A stretch of DNA of 64,000 nt from JAJEDW01 sp963555775 (GCA_963555775.3 CAUVWY020000009.1:930001-994000), one strand, 5' to 3'. Shown: positions 9,308 to 19,103, numbered from the stretch's first letter. The notes: generated from the letters alone by a model not told the origin. Translations and numbers: made by a program.

Positions 9308-9589
9308 TTACCCAAAAATCCGGAGCGCCGCAAACAGCAATCCGGCAATGGCGAGTTGGGCCAGTAGCATCTTGTTGACCGCACCGCTGATTTCGCCGCG
9401 CAATTCGGCGACGACGGCCTTTATCTCGCCGCGTAGTTGGGTGGTTGCGGTGTCCAAGTCGGTCCGCGTCGCGGCTGCTTCCCCGCTGGAGCGGATGGCA
9501 AGCACGATGGCTTCCGCTTGCTGTTTTTCGATACCGGAGGCTTCGAGTGAGCGGGCGGCGCTGAGAGTGTCGAACGGTGTCGCGTTCAT
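9308..9589 (-). CDS. DUF1640/CCDC90-like coiled-coil membrane protein
   Basis: The 93-residue protein begins FDTLSAARSLEASGI followed by EKQQAEAIVLAI, the N-terminal signature of small bacterial DUF1640 proteins. A heptad-rich coiled coil (residues 40-72) follows, and one C-terminal membrane helix (residues 73-92). Homologues are annotated only as coiled-coil proteins; a mitochondrial relative regulates calcium uptake, but no bacterial function is established. It is a single gene with a 186-nt gap to the preceding lipoprotein gene. Confidence 0.75.
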   Translation of the reverse strand: MNATPFDTLSAARSLEASGIEKQQAEAIVLAIRSSGEAAATRTDLDTATTQLRGEIKAVVAELRGEISGAVNKMLLAQLAIAGLLFAALRIFG

Positions 9590-9879
9590 GGTCGGCCCTC
9601 TAAAATCTGGGCTTCAACTATCATATCCGCTTCCTGTTCGGCCCCGTACCGAAACTTGACGATCCCAAGGAGTCACCCGGCCGCCTGCCGCAGGCAGTAC
9701 CGGACAACGGCTCCGCGGCCTGCGTGGGCGATTCAGTCCGACTCCGAGGTCTCCATGTATCATTTGGATTCTCTCGGAAATTCCGACCTGTGGGGCGATC
9801 GAGTCAGGACGGCATGAAACGAACAAGTCAGCCCCACTCGTCGATACCGGGTTGTTCATCACCAAATGGAGAACGTCAA

Positions 9880-11274
9880 ATGCTTGAACCAAATGAGTAC
9901 CGTGCGCTGCTGTTGGATGCTGCCAACCGCGCAATCAGCTACGTTGAAACCAGTCCATCGCGGCCGGTATTTCCTACACGGGACGCCTTGAACAACCTGG
10001 ATCGACTGGCGGGCCCGTTGCCGGATCAGGGTGAAGACGCGCCGGCTGTAATTCGGGCTCTCGATGAGTACGGCTCGCCAGCCACGGTTGTGACCACCGG
10101 CGGAACGTACTTTGGCTACGTAGTCGGCGGCGCGCTGCCGGCTACCGTTGCCGCTCATTGGATTGCCGATGCGTGGGACCAGAATGCGGGTCAGTACATC
10201 GTGTCGCCGGTTGCCTCACATCTCGAAGAAGTCGCTCTGAACTGGCTTCTTGATCTGTTTGGACTGCCGCCAGAATCGGCCGGGGCCTTCGTGACCGGCG
10301 GACAGATGGCCAATTTTACTTGTCTGGCCGCAGCGCGTCACACCGTTCTCCAGAAGGCCGGGTGGGACGTGGAGAGTGATGGCCTGTTTGGTGCGCCTCC
10401 CATTACCGTGCTCGTCGGCGAAGAAGTCCATGTCACCGTGCTGAAGGCCCTTGCTCTCCTGGGACTCGGCCGAAACCGCGTGGTCAGCGTGCCGGTCGAT
10501 GGCCAGGGGCGGATCCGGGTCGAAGCGCTTCCGCGAATCAACGGACCAACCATCCTCTGTGCCCAGGTGGGCAACGTGAACACGGGAGCTTGCGATCCCG
10601 TCTCACAAATCTGCGACGCCACCGATGGCTCGGGCGCCTGGGTTCACGTCGACGGGGCGTTTGGGCTCTGGGCGGCGGCAGCGCCGGCAAGAAGACATCT
10701 TGTCGAGGGGATGGAAGCCGCGGACTCGTGGGCGACTGACGCGCACAAGTGGCTCAATGTTCCTCAGGATAGCGGAATCGCCATCGTGCGCGAGGCGACC
10801 GCCTTGCGGGCCGCCATGGCGATCAAGGCCGCATACCTGAGTCCAAGCGACCGACGCGACTCAGTGGATTGGACTCCGGAGGCTTCCCGCCGGGCGCGCG
10901 GAATAGAGGTCTGGACCGCTTTGCGTACGCTTGGCCGTCAAGGAGTTGCCGCACTGGTCGAGCGGACATGTCAGTACGCCGCCACGACCGCGGACCGCTT
11001 GAGGGCCGCGGGTTACGATGTCCTGAACGAGGTGACGATCAATCAGGTGCTGGTTTCCTTTGGGTCGCCCAAAGTGACTCAGCGCGTCATTCAAGCGATT
11101 CAGGCGGATGGAACGTGCTGGTGCGGGGGGACCGTCTGGCAGGGGCGCACAGCCATGCGAATAAGCATCTCATCATGGGCGACAACCGATGAAGACTTGG
11201 AGAGAAGTCTGTCCGCGATACTGAGAATCGCGTCTGGCGAGGTCGATGGAGCGTCATCCGGAACGCAATGTTGA
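9880..11274 (+). CDS. PLP-dependent group II decarboxylase (aromatic amino acid decarboxylase-like)
   Basis: The 464-residue protein has the fold-type I PLP layout. HVDGAFG holds the Asp that pairs with the pyridine nitrogen (D258) and DAHKWLNVP holds the Schiff-base lysine (K290). Earlier segments TGGTYFGYVVGG and AFVTGGQMANFT match the substrate and phosphate loops of this family. Such enzymes decarboxylate aromatic amino acids, glutamate or related substrates; some bacterial members act as aldehyde synthases. The substrate is not readable here. ATG at 9880 is preferred because GGAGA lies 7 nt upstream; the frame is open to 9724 but the extension does not resemble the family. Confidence 0.85.
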   Translation: MLEPNEYRALLLDAANRAISYVETSPSRPVFPTRDALNNLDRLAGPLPDQGEDAPAVIRALDEYGSPATVVTTGGTYFGYVVGGALPATVAAHWIADAWDQNAGQYIVSPVASHLEEVALNWLLDLFGLPPESAGAFVTGGQMANFTCLAAARHTVLQKAGWDVESDGLFGAPPITVLVGEEVHVTVLKALALLGLGRNRVVSVPVDGQGRIRVEALPRINGPTILCAQVGNVNTGACDPVSQICDATDGSGAWVHVDGAFGLWAAAAPARRHLVEGMEAADSWATDAHKWLNVPQDSGIAIVREATALRAAMAIKAAYLSPSDRRDSVDWTPEASRRARGIEVWTALRTLGRQGVAALVERTCQYAATTADRLRAAGYDVLNEVTINQVLVSFGSPKVTQRVIQAIQADGTCWCGGTVWQGRTAMRISISSWATTDEDLERSLSAILRIASGEVDGASSGTQC

Positions 11275-11344
11275 CAGCCGCCGGATCGGGGATCACTATG
11301 TTGCCGGTAACACAGGACGGCGAATGGAATGGGAGGGTGCTTTG

Positions 11345-12712
11345 ATGTCGACACATCGTTTGAAGTTGGGAATCGTACTGGCTTCTGTGCTGCTGGTCAC
11401 CCCGGCCGCCATCGCCGCGCAAGGCCGCGGCGGACCCGCGGCCCAGCTTCCAGAGAGTCCGGTGGCCGCTCCGATACCGGAGATCCGTTCGGTGCCTGGA
11501 ACGCCCTTTCCCGGCGTGATCATGGACCTGCCCGAAGGCGACGATCTGGAGCATTTCGAATACGAAATGGAGGAGTACTTCGTATCCGGGATGGCGCAGG
11601 GCAAGCCGTATACAACGCGCATCCTCGTCCGGAAGCCGTCCGACGACTCCCGCCTGAGCGGCATCGTGGTGGCCGAAGGAATGCATCCCAGTGGCAACAG
11701 TTGGATGTTCCACTTCACCCACTCCTACGTCATGAGCGCGGGACACGCCGCACTGGAGATCGTGACTTCGGGCCTGCAGCACTTCACCAACTTCGACGCC
11801 GAGCGTTATGAATCCCTGAGCGTCGAGCCGGACCAGGCCAACGACATCATTGCCCAGGTCGGCGCGCTGATGAAGAGTTCGTCGAGTCCGCTTGACGGGC
11901 TTGGCATGCGCCGCATGGTTCTGATGGGCACGTCGGCGTCGGCGGGCATCCTGCTCCGCTATCTTCCGGCCCACGACGTGTACCGGCAGGCCGATATGAG
12001 TCCGATCTTCGACGGGTTCCTGCCGACCAGCAACATCGCCCTTGTTCGCAACGTGGATGTGCCGTTGATTCAGATACCGACCATGAGCGAGGCCGAGAGA
12101 CTCGACCCCGGAGCGGTCCGGCGGCCGGACGGGGATGCGCCGGGCGACCAGTTCCGGATCTACGAGTTTGCCGGCATGTCCCACAACGACTCCCGCGTCA
12201 ATCGCACCTATTTCCCGGACCCGTGCCGGTATCCGGTTAGCCGGTTTCCGCTGGGTGCGTTCATGTCGGTGGGCCTCGATCACCTGATCGGTTGGGTCGA
12301 CGAAGGCGTTGTGCCGCCGCGCGCCGCGAAGCTCCTGCTCGATCACGACGACAGCGACGGTTCGCCCTTGGCCCTGGACGTGTTCGGCAATGCAATGGGC
12401 GGCATCCGTAACACCTATGTCGATTTTCCGCTGATGAAATACAGCGTCCGGAACGAGGGCGCCGATCCCCCGATTCCAAACCCGTCCCGGATGATCGCCG
12501 CACGCCCCGCCGGCACCGCCAACCAGCTTTGCGGGCTGGCCGGTTACCAGACCCCGTTGCCGGCCGAACAGTTGCAGTCGCTATATGAAGATGCGTCCGA
12601 CTACCGGACCAGGGTCGAAGAACGGCTGGACGAACTGACCGCCGAAGGCTGGTTTCTTCCCGTTTATCGGGATCTGGTCCTGGGCGACGCGGCTGCCGCC
12701 GACGTACCCTAA
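11345..12712 (+). CDS. Secreted alpha/beta hydrolase domain protein (Abhydrolase_10 type)
   Basis: The 455-residue protein has a signal peptide (residues 1-26, ending around AIAAQ). It contains the family block RILVRKPSDDSRLSGIVVAE and a nucleophile elbow MGTSASAG with S197 as likely catalytic Ser. A C-terminal half ends in FLPVYRDLVLGD. Members are uncharacterised esterase- or amidase-like proteins common in environmental bacteria. ATG at 11345 follows GGAGGG at about 8 nt; upstream in-frame codons lack family similarity. It follows the decarboxylase by 70 nt and precedes the PQQ-like propeller by 71 nt, all on the same strand. Confidence 0.75.
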   Translation: MSTHRLKLGIVLASVLLVTPAAIAAQGRGGPAAQLPESPVAAPIPEIRSVPGTPFPGVIMDLPEGDDLEHFEYEMEEYFVSGMAQGKPYTTRILVRKPSDDSRLSGIVVAEGMHPSGNSWMFHFTHSYVMSAGHAALEIVTSGLQHFTNFDAERYESLSVEPDQANDIIAQVGALMKSSSSPLDGLGMRRMVLMGTSASAGILLRYLPAHDVYRQADMSPIFDGFLPTSNIALVRNVDVPLIQIPTMSEAERLDPGAVRRPDGDAPGDQFRIYEFAGMSHNDSRVNRTYFPDPCRYPVSRFPLGAFMSVGLDHLIGWVDEGVVPPRAAKLLLDHDDSDGSPLALDVFGNAMGGIRNTYVDFPLMKYSVRNEGADPPIPNPSRMIAARPAGTANQLCGLAGYQTPLPAEQLQSLYEDASDYRTRVEERLDELTAEGWFLPVYRDLVLGDAAAADVP

Positions 12713-12783
12713 TTGGGCGCACCGCGCCCGGCGTTTCGATTTCAGATTGAAGGACCGAACTGTTTCGACCGAGGAGAGATACT

Positions 12784-14130
12784 GTGAAGCACCCACACAT
12801 CGCCGTCGTCCCGATTGCGGCTATCGCGGCAATTCTGCTGCTGCTGCTGCCGGCGGCCGCGACCGCGCGGCAGACCGATGCCGACCGGTACTGGGGGCAG
12901 TGGCGGGGACCTGAAATGAACGGCGTTTCCCGAACCGCCAATCCGCCGCTCACGTGGAGCGAAACCGACAACATCCGATGGAAGGTCGAGATTCCCGGCC
13001 GGGGAACCGGGAGTCCCATTGTCTGGGATGACATGGTATTCCTGCTGACGGCTGTCCCCGTTGGATTCGATGGCGCCGAGTCGCACGAGCCGCGCGGCGG
13101 TCTGAGGCAGCGAGGCGTCCACCGCTTCGTGGTCATGGCGCTCCACCGGTCCGACGGCAGCATCGCCTGGCAAGATACCGTTAGCGAAGAAGAGCCTCAC
13201 GAAGCCACGCACGTCGACAACGGAACGTGGGCGTCGAGTTCGGTGGTCACCGATGGCGAGCACGTCTTTGCCTACTTCGAATCGCGCGGACTCTACGCCT
13301 ATGACATGGACGGCAACCCGCTTTGGGAATTGGATCTCGGCGACAAGGCCATGCGCAACCAGTTCGGCGAGGGCAGTACGCCGGCCTTGTACCGGGACAA
13401 GCTGGTTATTGTCTGGGATCACATTGGCGGCCAGTCCTTTGTCGTCGTTCTGGACAAGAACACGGGTGAAGAGATCTGGCGGTCGAACCGGGATGAAATC
13501 GACACCTGGGCCACCCCGCTCGTGGTGGAAAGCAACGGAGCGCCTCAGGTGATCGTGCCGGGTATGGACCGGCTTCGGAGCTACGATCTGGAAACTGGCG
13601 GCATTGTCTGGGAGAGCGAGGGCCTGACAATGAACCCGATACCTTCGCCGGTCGTGACCCCCGATAACATCATGATCGCGATGAGCGGTTTTCGGGGGAA
13701 CGATCTCAAGGCGGTCGATCTGGATGCCGCGTTCGGAGATATCACGGGGACCGATTCCATTCTGTGGGAACTCGACCGCGACACGCCCTACGTTCCATCG
13801 CCGCTGCTGTATGACGGCTTGATCTATTTCCTGAAATCGAACTCGGGCATCCTTTCGGTCTTCGATGCCGAAACCGGGGAACCGCGTTACCAACTCCAAC
13901 GGTTGACGGCGGTCCCCAACGTATTCGCATCGCCCGTGGGCGCCGGCGGCCGAGTCTATATTGCGGGCAGGGAAGGCACCACCCTGGTGATTGCGCATGG
14001 CGGGGCGTTTGAAGTTCTGGCCCAGAACACGCTGGACGACGGGTTCGACGCGTCGCTGGCATTGGTCGAAAACGAAATCTACCTTCGTGGATACGAGTAT
14101 CTCTACGCCATAGGGGAAGACGACCGATGA
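12784..14130 (+). CDS. Periplasmic PQQ-like beta-propeller repeat protein
   Basis: The 448-residue protein has a signal peptide with a Leu run (residues 14-22, ATARQ cleavage region). WGQWRGPEMNGVS then opens the propeller, as in many PQQ-binding-like repeat proteins. Repeats of the form GEEIWRS, GNPLWELDLGD and GGIVWESEG mark the blades. No metal-Asn or catalytic Asp motif of true quinoprotein dehydrogenases is visible, so it may be a structural or BamB-like propeller and not an enzyme. GAGGAG lies about 8 nt before the ATG. Its stop overlaps the start of the next membrane-protein gene (ATGA). Confidence 0.8.
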   Translation: MKHPHIAVVPIAAIAAILLLLLPAAATARQTDADRYWGQWRGPEMNGVSRTANPPLTWSETDNIRWKVEIPGRGTGSPIVWDDMVFLLTAVPVGFDGAESHEPRGGLRQRGVHRFVVMALHRSDGSIAWQDTVSEEEPHEATHVDNGTWASSSVVTDGEHVFAYFESRGLYAYDMDGNPLWELDLGDKAMRNQFGEGSTPALYRDKLVIVWDHIGGQSFVVVLDKNTGEEIWRSNRDEIDTWATPLVVESNGAPQVIVPGMDRLRSYDLETGGIVWESEGLTMNPIPSPVVTPDNIMIAMSGFRGNDLKAVDLDAAFGDITGTDSILWELDRDTPYVPSPLLYDGLIYFLKSNSGILSVFDAETGEPRYQLQRLTAVPNVFASPVGAGGRVYIAGREGTTLVIAHGGAFEVLAQNTLDDGFDASLALVENEIYLRGYEYLYAIGEDDR

Positions 14131-14675
14131 TACCAAGCGGCATTCGAGCGACAATCGGCAGCACGATAGCGATTGCGGCGGTCAGCACACTGGGGGATTT
14201 CATCTGGGCCACTTGGATTCCGCGGCACCGTGCGGTCTATGGTCTCACGCATGGCTCGCTGCTCTTTCTGTGTATCGGAATGGCGCTGGGTTATTGGGTC
14301 GGCCGGACCCGATCCGGTGCGATCGCCGGTGCGGTGACCGGCTTCCTGGTTGCCGGCAGCTTCTACGTCTTGGCGCCCGTTGTCGGGTTCGGCGCGATGT
14401 TCGGCGTCTGGTTCGGGATGTGGATCGCCCTGGCCTTGCTGAACGGTTGGCTCAACGGGCAGATCCATTTCAAGCCCGCGATCGGCCGGGGGTTGATCGC
14501 GGCGGGGCTGTCCGGGGTGGCGTTCTACATGGTGTCCGGAATCTGGATGCCGTTCGATCCCGCCGGATGGGATTATCTGATCCACTTTGGATACTGGAAT
14601 CTGGCATTCCTGCCGGGTTTTGCCGCGCTTCTGCTCGGGACCGGAGACAATCTTGGAGAACTTCGTGAAGGCTGA
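14127..14675 (+). CDS. Small polytopic membrane protein, function unknown
   Basis: This 182-residue protein has five to six hydrophobic helices with small-residue motifs, including GYWVGRTRSGAIAGAVTG, and few charged residues. I recognise no family. It is translationally coupled to the upstream propeller gene (ATGA at 14127) and its 3' end overlaps the start of the aldehyde dehydrogenase gene by 11 nt, so all three form one operon. Confidence 0.7.
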   Translation: MIPSGIRATIGSTIAIAAVSTLGDFIWATWIPRHRAVYGLTHGSLLFLCIGMALGYWVGRTRSGAIAGAVTGFLVAGSFYVLAPVVGFGAMFGVWFGMWIALALLNGWLNGQIHFKPAIGRGLIAAGLSGVAFYMVSGIWMPFDPAGWDYLIHFGYWNLAFLPGFAALLLGTGDNLGELREG

Positions 14676-16143
14676 GTCCAGTGCGGCGCCCGCCTCCGGA
14701 AAGATACTTACCGATTTTGCACACCTGATCGACGGTCGCGCGGTGGGTAGCGATTCGACGTTCGCAGTCATCGATCCCGCGACGGGAAGAGCGTTTGCGC
14801 ACTGCCCCGATGCTTCGAAGCAACAACTCGACGATGCCGTCGCCGCCGCCCGGCGTGCATTTGCGGAATGGTCGGCGCGATCGTTTGAAGATCGCCGCGG
14901 GGTACTCGGACAATTTGCCGATGCCATGCGCGACAACGCCGAAGAACTGGCCGCGATCCTTGTGAAAGAACAGGGCAAGACCATCGCGGAATGCCGCAAG
15001 GAACTGTCGTTCGTTCCCCATCAGATCAGGCGGTTGGCCGCGATCGAGGTCGCGAACGAACTCCTGCGCGACGAACCCCCGTTGCGTGTCGAGCTTCGCT
15101 ACCGTCCCCTTGGCGTTGTCGGAATCATCACTCCCTGGAACGTCCCCGTCGGTATCGCGATCGGCCGGATCGCCCAGGCGCTCTACACCGGCAATACGGT
15201 GGTCCAGAAGCCTTCGCCGTATACGCCGCTGGCAACCCTGAAAATGGGAGAGATCGCTCTCGACGTTCTGCCTCCGGGTGTGTTGAACATCGTGGCGGGC
15301 GGGGACGAACTGGGCGGATGGATTACCGGGCATCCTGGAATCGCAAAGATTTCGTTCACCGGGTCCGTTTCAACGGGCAAGAAGGTACTGGCGAGCGCCT
15401 CGTCCAATCTCAAGCGGGTCACGCTGGAACTGGGCGGCAACGATCCGGGCATCGTTCTGGACGATGTCGATCCGAAAGACGTCGCCAGGCCGATCTACGA
15501 TGCCGCGTTCGCCAATTGCGGACAGATCTGTGTCGCAATCAAGCGTCTCTACGTCCACGAGTCCATGTACGAAGCCATGTGCGACGCGCTGGGTGAGATC
15601 GCGCGGTCGGTCAAGATCGGGGACGGCGCCGATGAGAGCGTCGGCATGGGACCGATCCAGAACAGCATGCAGTACGAACGCGTCAAAGGGATTCTGGAAG
15701 ACACGCGCCGGCAGGGCGCCCGTATCGTGGCCGGCGGCGAGACGCCCGGCGGCGGGGGCTACTTCATGACGCCAACCATCGTCGCCGACATCGAAGACGG
15801 TGCCCGCTTGGTCAACGAGGAGCAGTTCGGGCCCATTCTGCCGGTTCTGAAGTACTCGGATATCGACGACGCGATCCGCCGGGCCAATGACACGCGGTAT
15901 GGGTTGAGTGGTTCGGTGTGGACGAACGATATCGAGCGGGGGGCCGAAGTCGCGCGACGCCTCGAAGTGGGTACCGCATGGGTGAACCAGCACCGTATCC
16001 CCGATGCCACGATCCCGTTCGGCGGGGCCAAGGAATCGGGACTTGGCCGCGAGTATGCCGCGCTCGGTCTGAAAAGCTATATGGAAGCTCAGATCACGGC
16101 TGTGGGGCTGGCCCCGCCCCCGAAGGCGCCGAATCGTTCATGA
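14665..16143 (+). CDS. NAD(P)-dependent aldehyde dehydrogenase
   Basis: The 492-residue enzyme has the full ALDH signature. ITPWNVPV and FTGSVSTGK bind the cofactor, LELGGND carries the general-base Glu (E255), and NCGQIC carries the catalytic Cys (C289). EEQFGPILPV and a C-terminal GGAKESGLGRE block complete it. It oxidises an aldehyde to its acid. The best start is GTG at 14665, because GGAG sits 7 nt upstream inside the end of the preceding gene; the open frame to 14587 is less likely. A rho-independent terminator follows. The aldehyde could come from the PQQ dehydrogenase or from aromatic demethylation, but this is inference. Confidence 0.92.
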   Translation: MKAESSAAPASGKILTDFAHLIDGRAVGSDSTFAVIDPATGRAFAHCPDASKQQLDDAVAAARRAFAEWSARSFEDRRGVLGQFADAMRDNAEELAAILVKEQGKTIAECRKELSFVPHQIRRLAAIEVANELLRDEPPLRVELRYRPLGVVGIITPWNVPVGIAIGRIAQALYTGNTVVQKPSPYTPLATLKMGEIALDVLPPGVLNIVAGGDELGGWITGHPGIAKISFTGSVSTGKKVLASASSNLKRVTLELGGNDPGIVLDDVDPKDVARPIYDAAFANCGQICVAIKRLYVHESMYEAMCDALGEIARSVKIGDGADESVGMGPIQNSMQYERVKGILEDTRRQGARIVAGGETPGGGGYFMTPTIVADIEDGARLVNEEQFGPILPVLKYSDIDDAIRRANDTRYGLSGSVWTNDIERGAEVARRLEVGTAWVNQHRIPDATIPFGGAKESGLGREYAALGLKSYMEAQITAVGLAPPPKAPNRS

Positions 16144-16298
16144 GCGAACTGGACCGCTTGAGGATTTGATTCAGGGGCAGTCCTGGTTTCGGGACACTCC
16201 TGAATCACCGAAAGCGGGTGGGGAAAGAAACTGGAACTTGTCGCCGGCCCGGCCCGAAGAGCATGGCCCGATGCGCGATCGAGTGGCAGGCAACAGAA

Positions 16299-16325
16299 AG
16301 CCCGGGCCGAAACCCGGGCTTTTTC
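16299..16325. terminator. Rho-independent terminator between convergent genes
   Basis: An 8-bp perfect stem AGCCCGGG / CCCGGGCT (16299-16306 and 16313-16320) encloses a six-base loop and is followed on the plus strand by a run of five T. It lies between the aldehyde dehydrogenase (+) and the LigM-like gene (-). The minus strand also has a short T tract after the stem, so it may serve both directions, with the plus strand stronger. Confidence 0.85.
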
Positions 16326-16347
16326 CGACGTTGATCTTCGAAGGAGC

Positions 16348-17748
16348 TTACGCTTTTCCGGTACGCCAGCCTCCGGCGTAACTTTCACGTACAACTTTTG
16401 AATACGGCACGGGACTGACAATCGCGCGGATATCGATCTGCTTGTGGCGCTCGACGGTCGACTTCTTCGAACCGCCGCCTTCTTCGCCCCAGACCAGAGT
16501 GACCTCGTTGCCTTCCACGACATCGGGATCCAATACAGCCAGCGAGAGCATGGACCGCTCGTTGTAGCTGTAGCCCGCAAACATCGAAACGCCGGCAACC
16601 TGTCCCTGGGCCAGCACCTTGTCGTACGACGCCGAGGTGTAGTTCGAAAGCGGCAGGTCGATGTACTTGTAGTGGTCCTCGCCCGGCACGAACATCGAAG
16701 CCATTGCCTTGGTGACGTCTTCGCTGTTCCAGGCCAGGGTGACCTTTCGGCGATGCGGCTGGCCGGCGATCTTCTCGAGGGCTTCCCGGCCAATGAAATC
16801 GTGGTCGAACTTTACGAACGGCCCATAGCCGAGTTCGTGGGGAGTCAGATAGTAGTCGTCAATGTTGTCGGAGTAGAAGCTGCCGCCCAGCGAGCCCGAG
16901 GCTTCGTATCCGGCCGCAGGCAACCATTCCCTGTAGGACTTCATTTCGTCGCCGGTGTACACGGCCGGAAGCGGCGACGGGATCCATCCCGATTCCAGAG
17001 TGTTGGTCGCGTACGCGCGAGCGCCCACCAGCGTGAGGCCGAATTCCGCGCCGGCCTCGACAATCGCCGCCCGGATTTCCTCGCCCTCTTCGTAGGGACC
17101 CCAGATTTCGAGCCCAGGCGCTCCGGCCATACCGTGGCGCAGGGCCCGGACCTTGCGTCCGGCAATGTTGATGGCATCCATGTGGAAGAACCTGATGTCC
17201 GGGAATGGCCCGCCGTTCAGCTTCTCGATCACCTGTTTCGCATTCGGGCCCTGAATCTGGTACCGGTACGAGATGCGTGACACCGGTTTGCCCATGGGAC
17301 GCCCCGGCGACCGGTCGTCGTGGACGATGTTCACGTCGTATCCGCCGGTTTCGGCATGAAACTGGATCCAGTTGGCCGTCGGCGCGCGCCCAACGAAAAC
17401 CAGCCTGTTCTCTTCCAGGTGGAAGAGAATTCCGTCGCCAATCACGTGGCCGCTGTAGCTGCAGGGAACGAACTGCTTGGCTCTGTTGACCGGGAACTTC
17501 GCGAAGCTGTTGATTGCAAGATGGGAGAGCATCTTGAGGGCATCGGGGCCTTCAATGTAGATGTCCACCATGTGATGAGACTGGTCGAAAAGTACGCATG
17601 ATTCGCGCCAGGCCCGCTGTTCGTCACGCCAATTTGAGAATTCGGGAGGGACGACCGGATAGATATAGGCCCCGATTTGCGAATTACGCAACATGTCGGT
17701 GGGATTCCCGACTGTATTTAACTTGTCCTCCAAACTGTGCTGACTCAT
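16348..17748 (-). CDS. LigM/DesA-like tetrahydrofolate-dependent aromatic O-demethylase (GcvT family)
   Basis: The 466-residue protein belongs to the aminomethyltransferase (GcvT) fold. It opens with MLRNSQIGAYIYPVVP and FSNWRDEQRAWRESCVLFDQ, then SHHMVDIYIEGPDALK, a pattern seen in LigM/DesA-type vanillate, syringate and 3-O-methylgallate demethylases. Those enzymes move the methoxyl methyl group to tetrahydrofolate and leave a catechol. EWLPAAGYEASGSLGGSFYS and a C-terminal beta-barrel domain fit the family. Which aromatic is used is unknown; homologues for other methylated substrates also exist. The gene is monocistronic, ends at the convergent terminator, and a MITE lies 56 nt upstream of its start. 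Confidence 0.78.
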   Translation of the reverse strand: MSQHSLEDKLNTVGNPTDMLRNSQIGAYIYPVVPPEFSNWRDEQRAWRESCVLFDQSHHMVDIYIEGPDALKMLSHLAINSFAKFPVNRAKQFVPCSYSGHVIGDGILFHLEENRLVFVGRAPTANWIQFHAETGGYDVNIVHDDRSPGRPMGKPVSRISYRYQIQGPNAKQVIEKLNGGPFPDIRFFHMDAINIAGRKVRALRHGMAGAPGLEIWGPYEEGEEIRAAIVEAGAEFGLTLVGARAYATNTLESGWIPSPLPAVYTGDEMKSYREWLPAAGYEASGSLGGSFYSDNIDDYYLTPHELGYGPFVKFDHDFIGREALEKIAGQPHRRKVTLAWNSEDVTKAMASMFVPGEDHYKYIDLPLSNYTSASYDKVLAQGQVAGVSMFAGYSYNERSMLSLAVLDPDVVEGNEVTLVWGEEGGGSKKSTVERHKQIDIRAIVSPVPYSKVVRESYAGGWRTGKA

Positions 17749-17804
17749 CTGCTCCTATCCTCCTTCTGTTGACAACAGCGTCTCGAAGTCAAACGGACAT
17801 TCTA

Positions 17805-17928
17805 GCAGCCTGTCGGACTTTCGGCGTAAGTCCTTTGTTTTCAACAACGGCCCTTTTTAGCCCGAAACGGTAAACACAGTCATATGAATGACTTAGGTTT
17901 TTGATTCGGTGTTAGTCCGACAGGCTGC
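17805..17928. mobile_element. MITE copy 1 (124 bp, IS630/Tc1-like TA target)
   Basis: A 124-bp non-coding element has near-perfect terminal inverted repeats (GCAGCCTGTCGGACT at one end and its complement at the other). It is flanked by TA on both sides inside a CTAG context (17803-17804, 17929-17930). IS630-type transposases are known to insert at TA, often in CTAG, so the element looks like a non-autonomous relative. It appears identical by eye to the copy at 34782-34905 and related to the fragment at 47125-47162. It encodes no protein by itself. Confidence 0.85.
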
Positions 17929-17930
17929 TA

Positions 17931-18304
17931 GACGAAAACAGGTGGGATGGGAAATCGGGTGCCGGTGTCGGCGGGTCTTCGTTTGGCCCGAAAATCCGCG
18001 ACGAAGGTGTGCACTCCTGATTCCTGTGTGGAGCGTTGTGGGTGTTCTTGCCCGAAGGCCGGCGGTGTTGAGGAGGACAACCGGGGAGTCCAGGAACGGC
18101 TGTTCTGTCAAGGCCTGCTGAGGCCAGGCATGGCCGGCGCTGGCGCTATTCTGGACGAGCAACTGCTAAAGCTTCCGGTGAGCGTTTCAGAGGTATTGGC
18201 CGCGGATCGGAATGACCGGCTTTAAGGTCTTGTGGCGCTTCCGTGCTGGTGTCGCGTCTTTCGTCAAGTCTCTTCTGTGGTAAGGATAGATGGAAGGAAT
18301 TCGG
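17931..18304. other. Non-coding stretch between the MITE and the SDR pseudogene
   Basis: This 374-bp stretch has only short overlapping open frames and none resembles a known protein. A GGAAGG ribosome binding site at its right edge serves the SDR start at 18305. I see no other feature. Confidence 0.4.
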
Positions 18305-19103
18305 ATGAGTTCAGAGCTAAACGGAAAGATTGCACTTGTCACTGGCGCCAGCCGAGGGGGTTGGGCGAGGACTTGCGTCGGTGTTGGCCGAAGCAGGCGC
18401 GACGGTCTATGTCACTGGTCGGACGCTCGATAACCACGTGGTCCCGAAACACGGCGGGAGGATTATTGCAGTGCGCTGCGACCATACAATCGATTCGGAA
18501 GTGGAAGCCCTCTTCGAACAGATCGGCCGAGAAAACGCTCGCCTGGACATCTTGGTGAATAACGTTTGGGGTGGGTACGAGAACATGATGGAGGACGGGC
18601 AGTTCACGTGGCCGCTGCCGTTCTGGAAGCAGACGTTCTGGCGGTGGGACGCCATGTTCGCTGCGGGAGTCCGAGCCCACTATGTGGCGAGTGCGTTGGC
18701 TGCCCGAATGATGGTCGAACGAAAGAGGGGTTTGATCGTGAATATTTCGTTTTGGTCAGCGCAGAAGCACGTGGGCAACGTCGCGTATGGTGTCGCAAAG
18801 GCTGCAACCGACAAGCTGTCCACGGACGCGGCACCTGAGCTCCGCGATCACGGTGTCACTGTGGTTTCTCTGTATCCAGGACTTGTCAGGACGGAAAGTG
18901 TGATGCAGTCTGCCGGCTTCCTCGATCTGAGCAATTCTGAATCGCCAGAATATACTGGGCGAGCCGTCGTGGCGCTTGCAACTGACCCGGCCGTTGCGAG
19001 CAGGAGCGGTGACATATTGGTCTCTGCTGTACTCGCCGGAGAATACGGTTTCACGGATATCGATGGGAAACAGCCTTTCCCCTTAGCCCTGGACGATATC
19101 TAG
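18305..19103 (+). pseudogene. Short-chain dehydrogenase/reductase, frameshifted near the N-terminus
   Basis: From ATG 18305 the frame reads MSSELNGKIALVTGASRG, the start of a Rossmann SDR. The frame then breaks in a run of five G around 18355-18360. It continues one frame over as GVGRGLASVLAEAGATVYVTGR, restoring the TGxxxGxG cofactor motif. The rest is normal: LDILVNNVW, the catalytic Ser region VNISFWS and YGVAK with catalytic Tyr and Lys, and a C-terminus ending at 19103. Removing one G would give a protein of about 265 residues, the usual SDR length. Either the gene is a recent pseudogene or the extra G is a sequencing error. GGAAGG precedes the start. Confidence 0.8.

Noticed and set aside
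17893..18162. An 89-residue minus-strand open frame
   Set aside because: Its last residues are MITE sequence, the same tail as in dpdJ, and the rest has no likeness to proteins.
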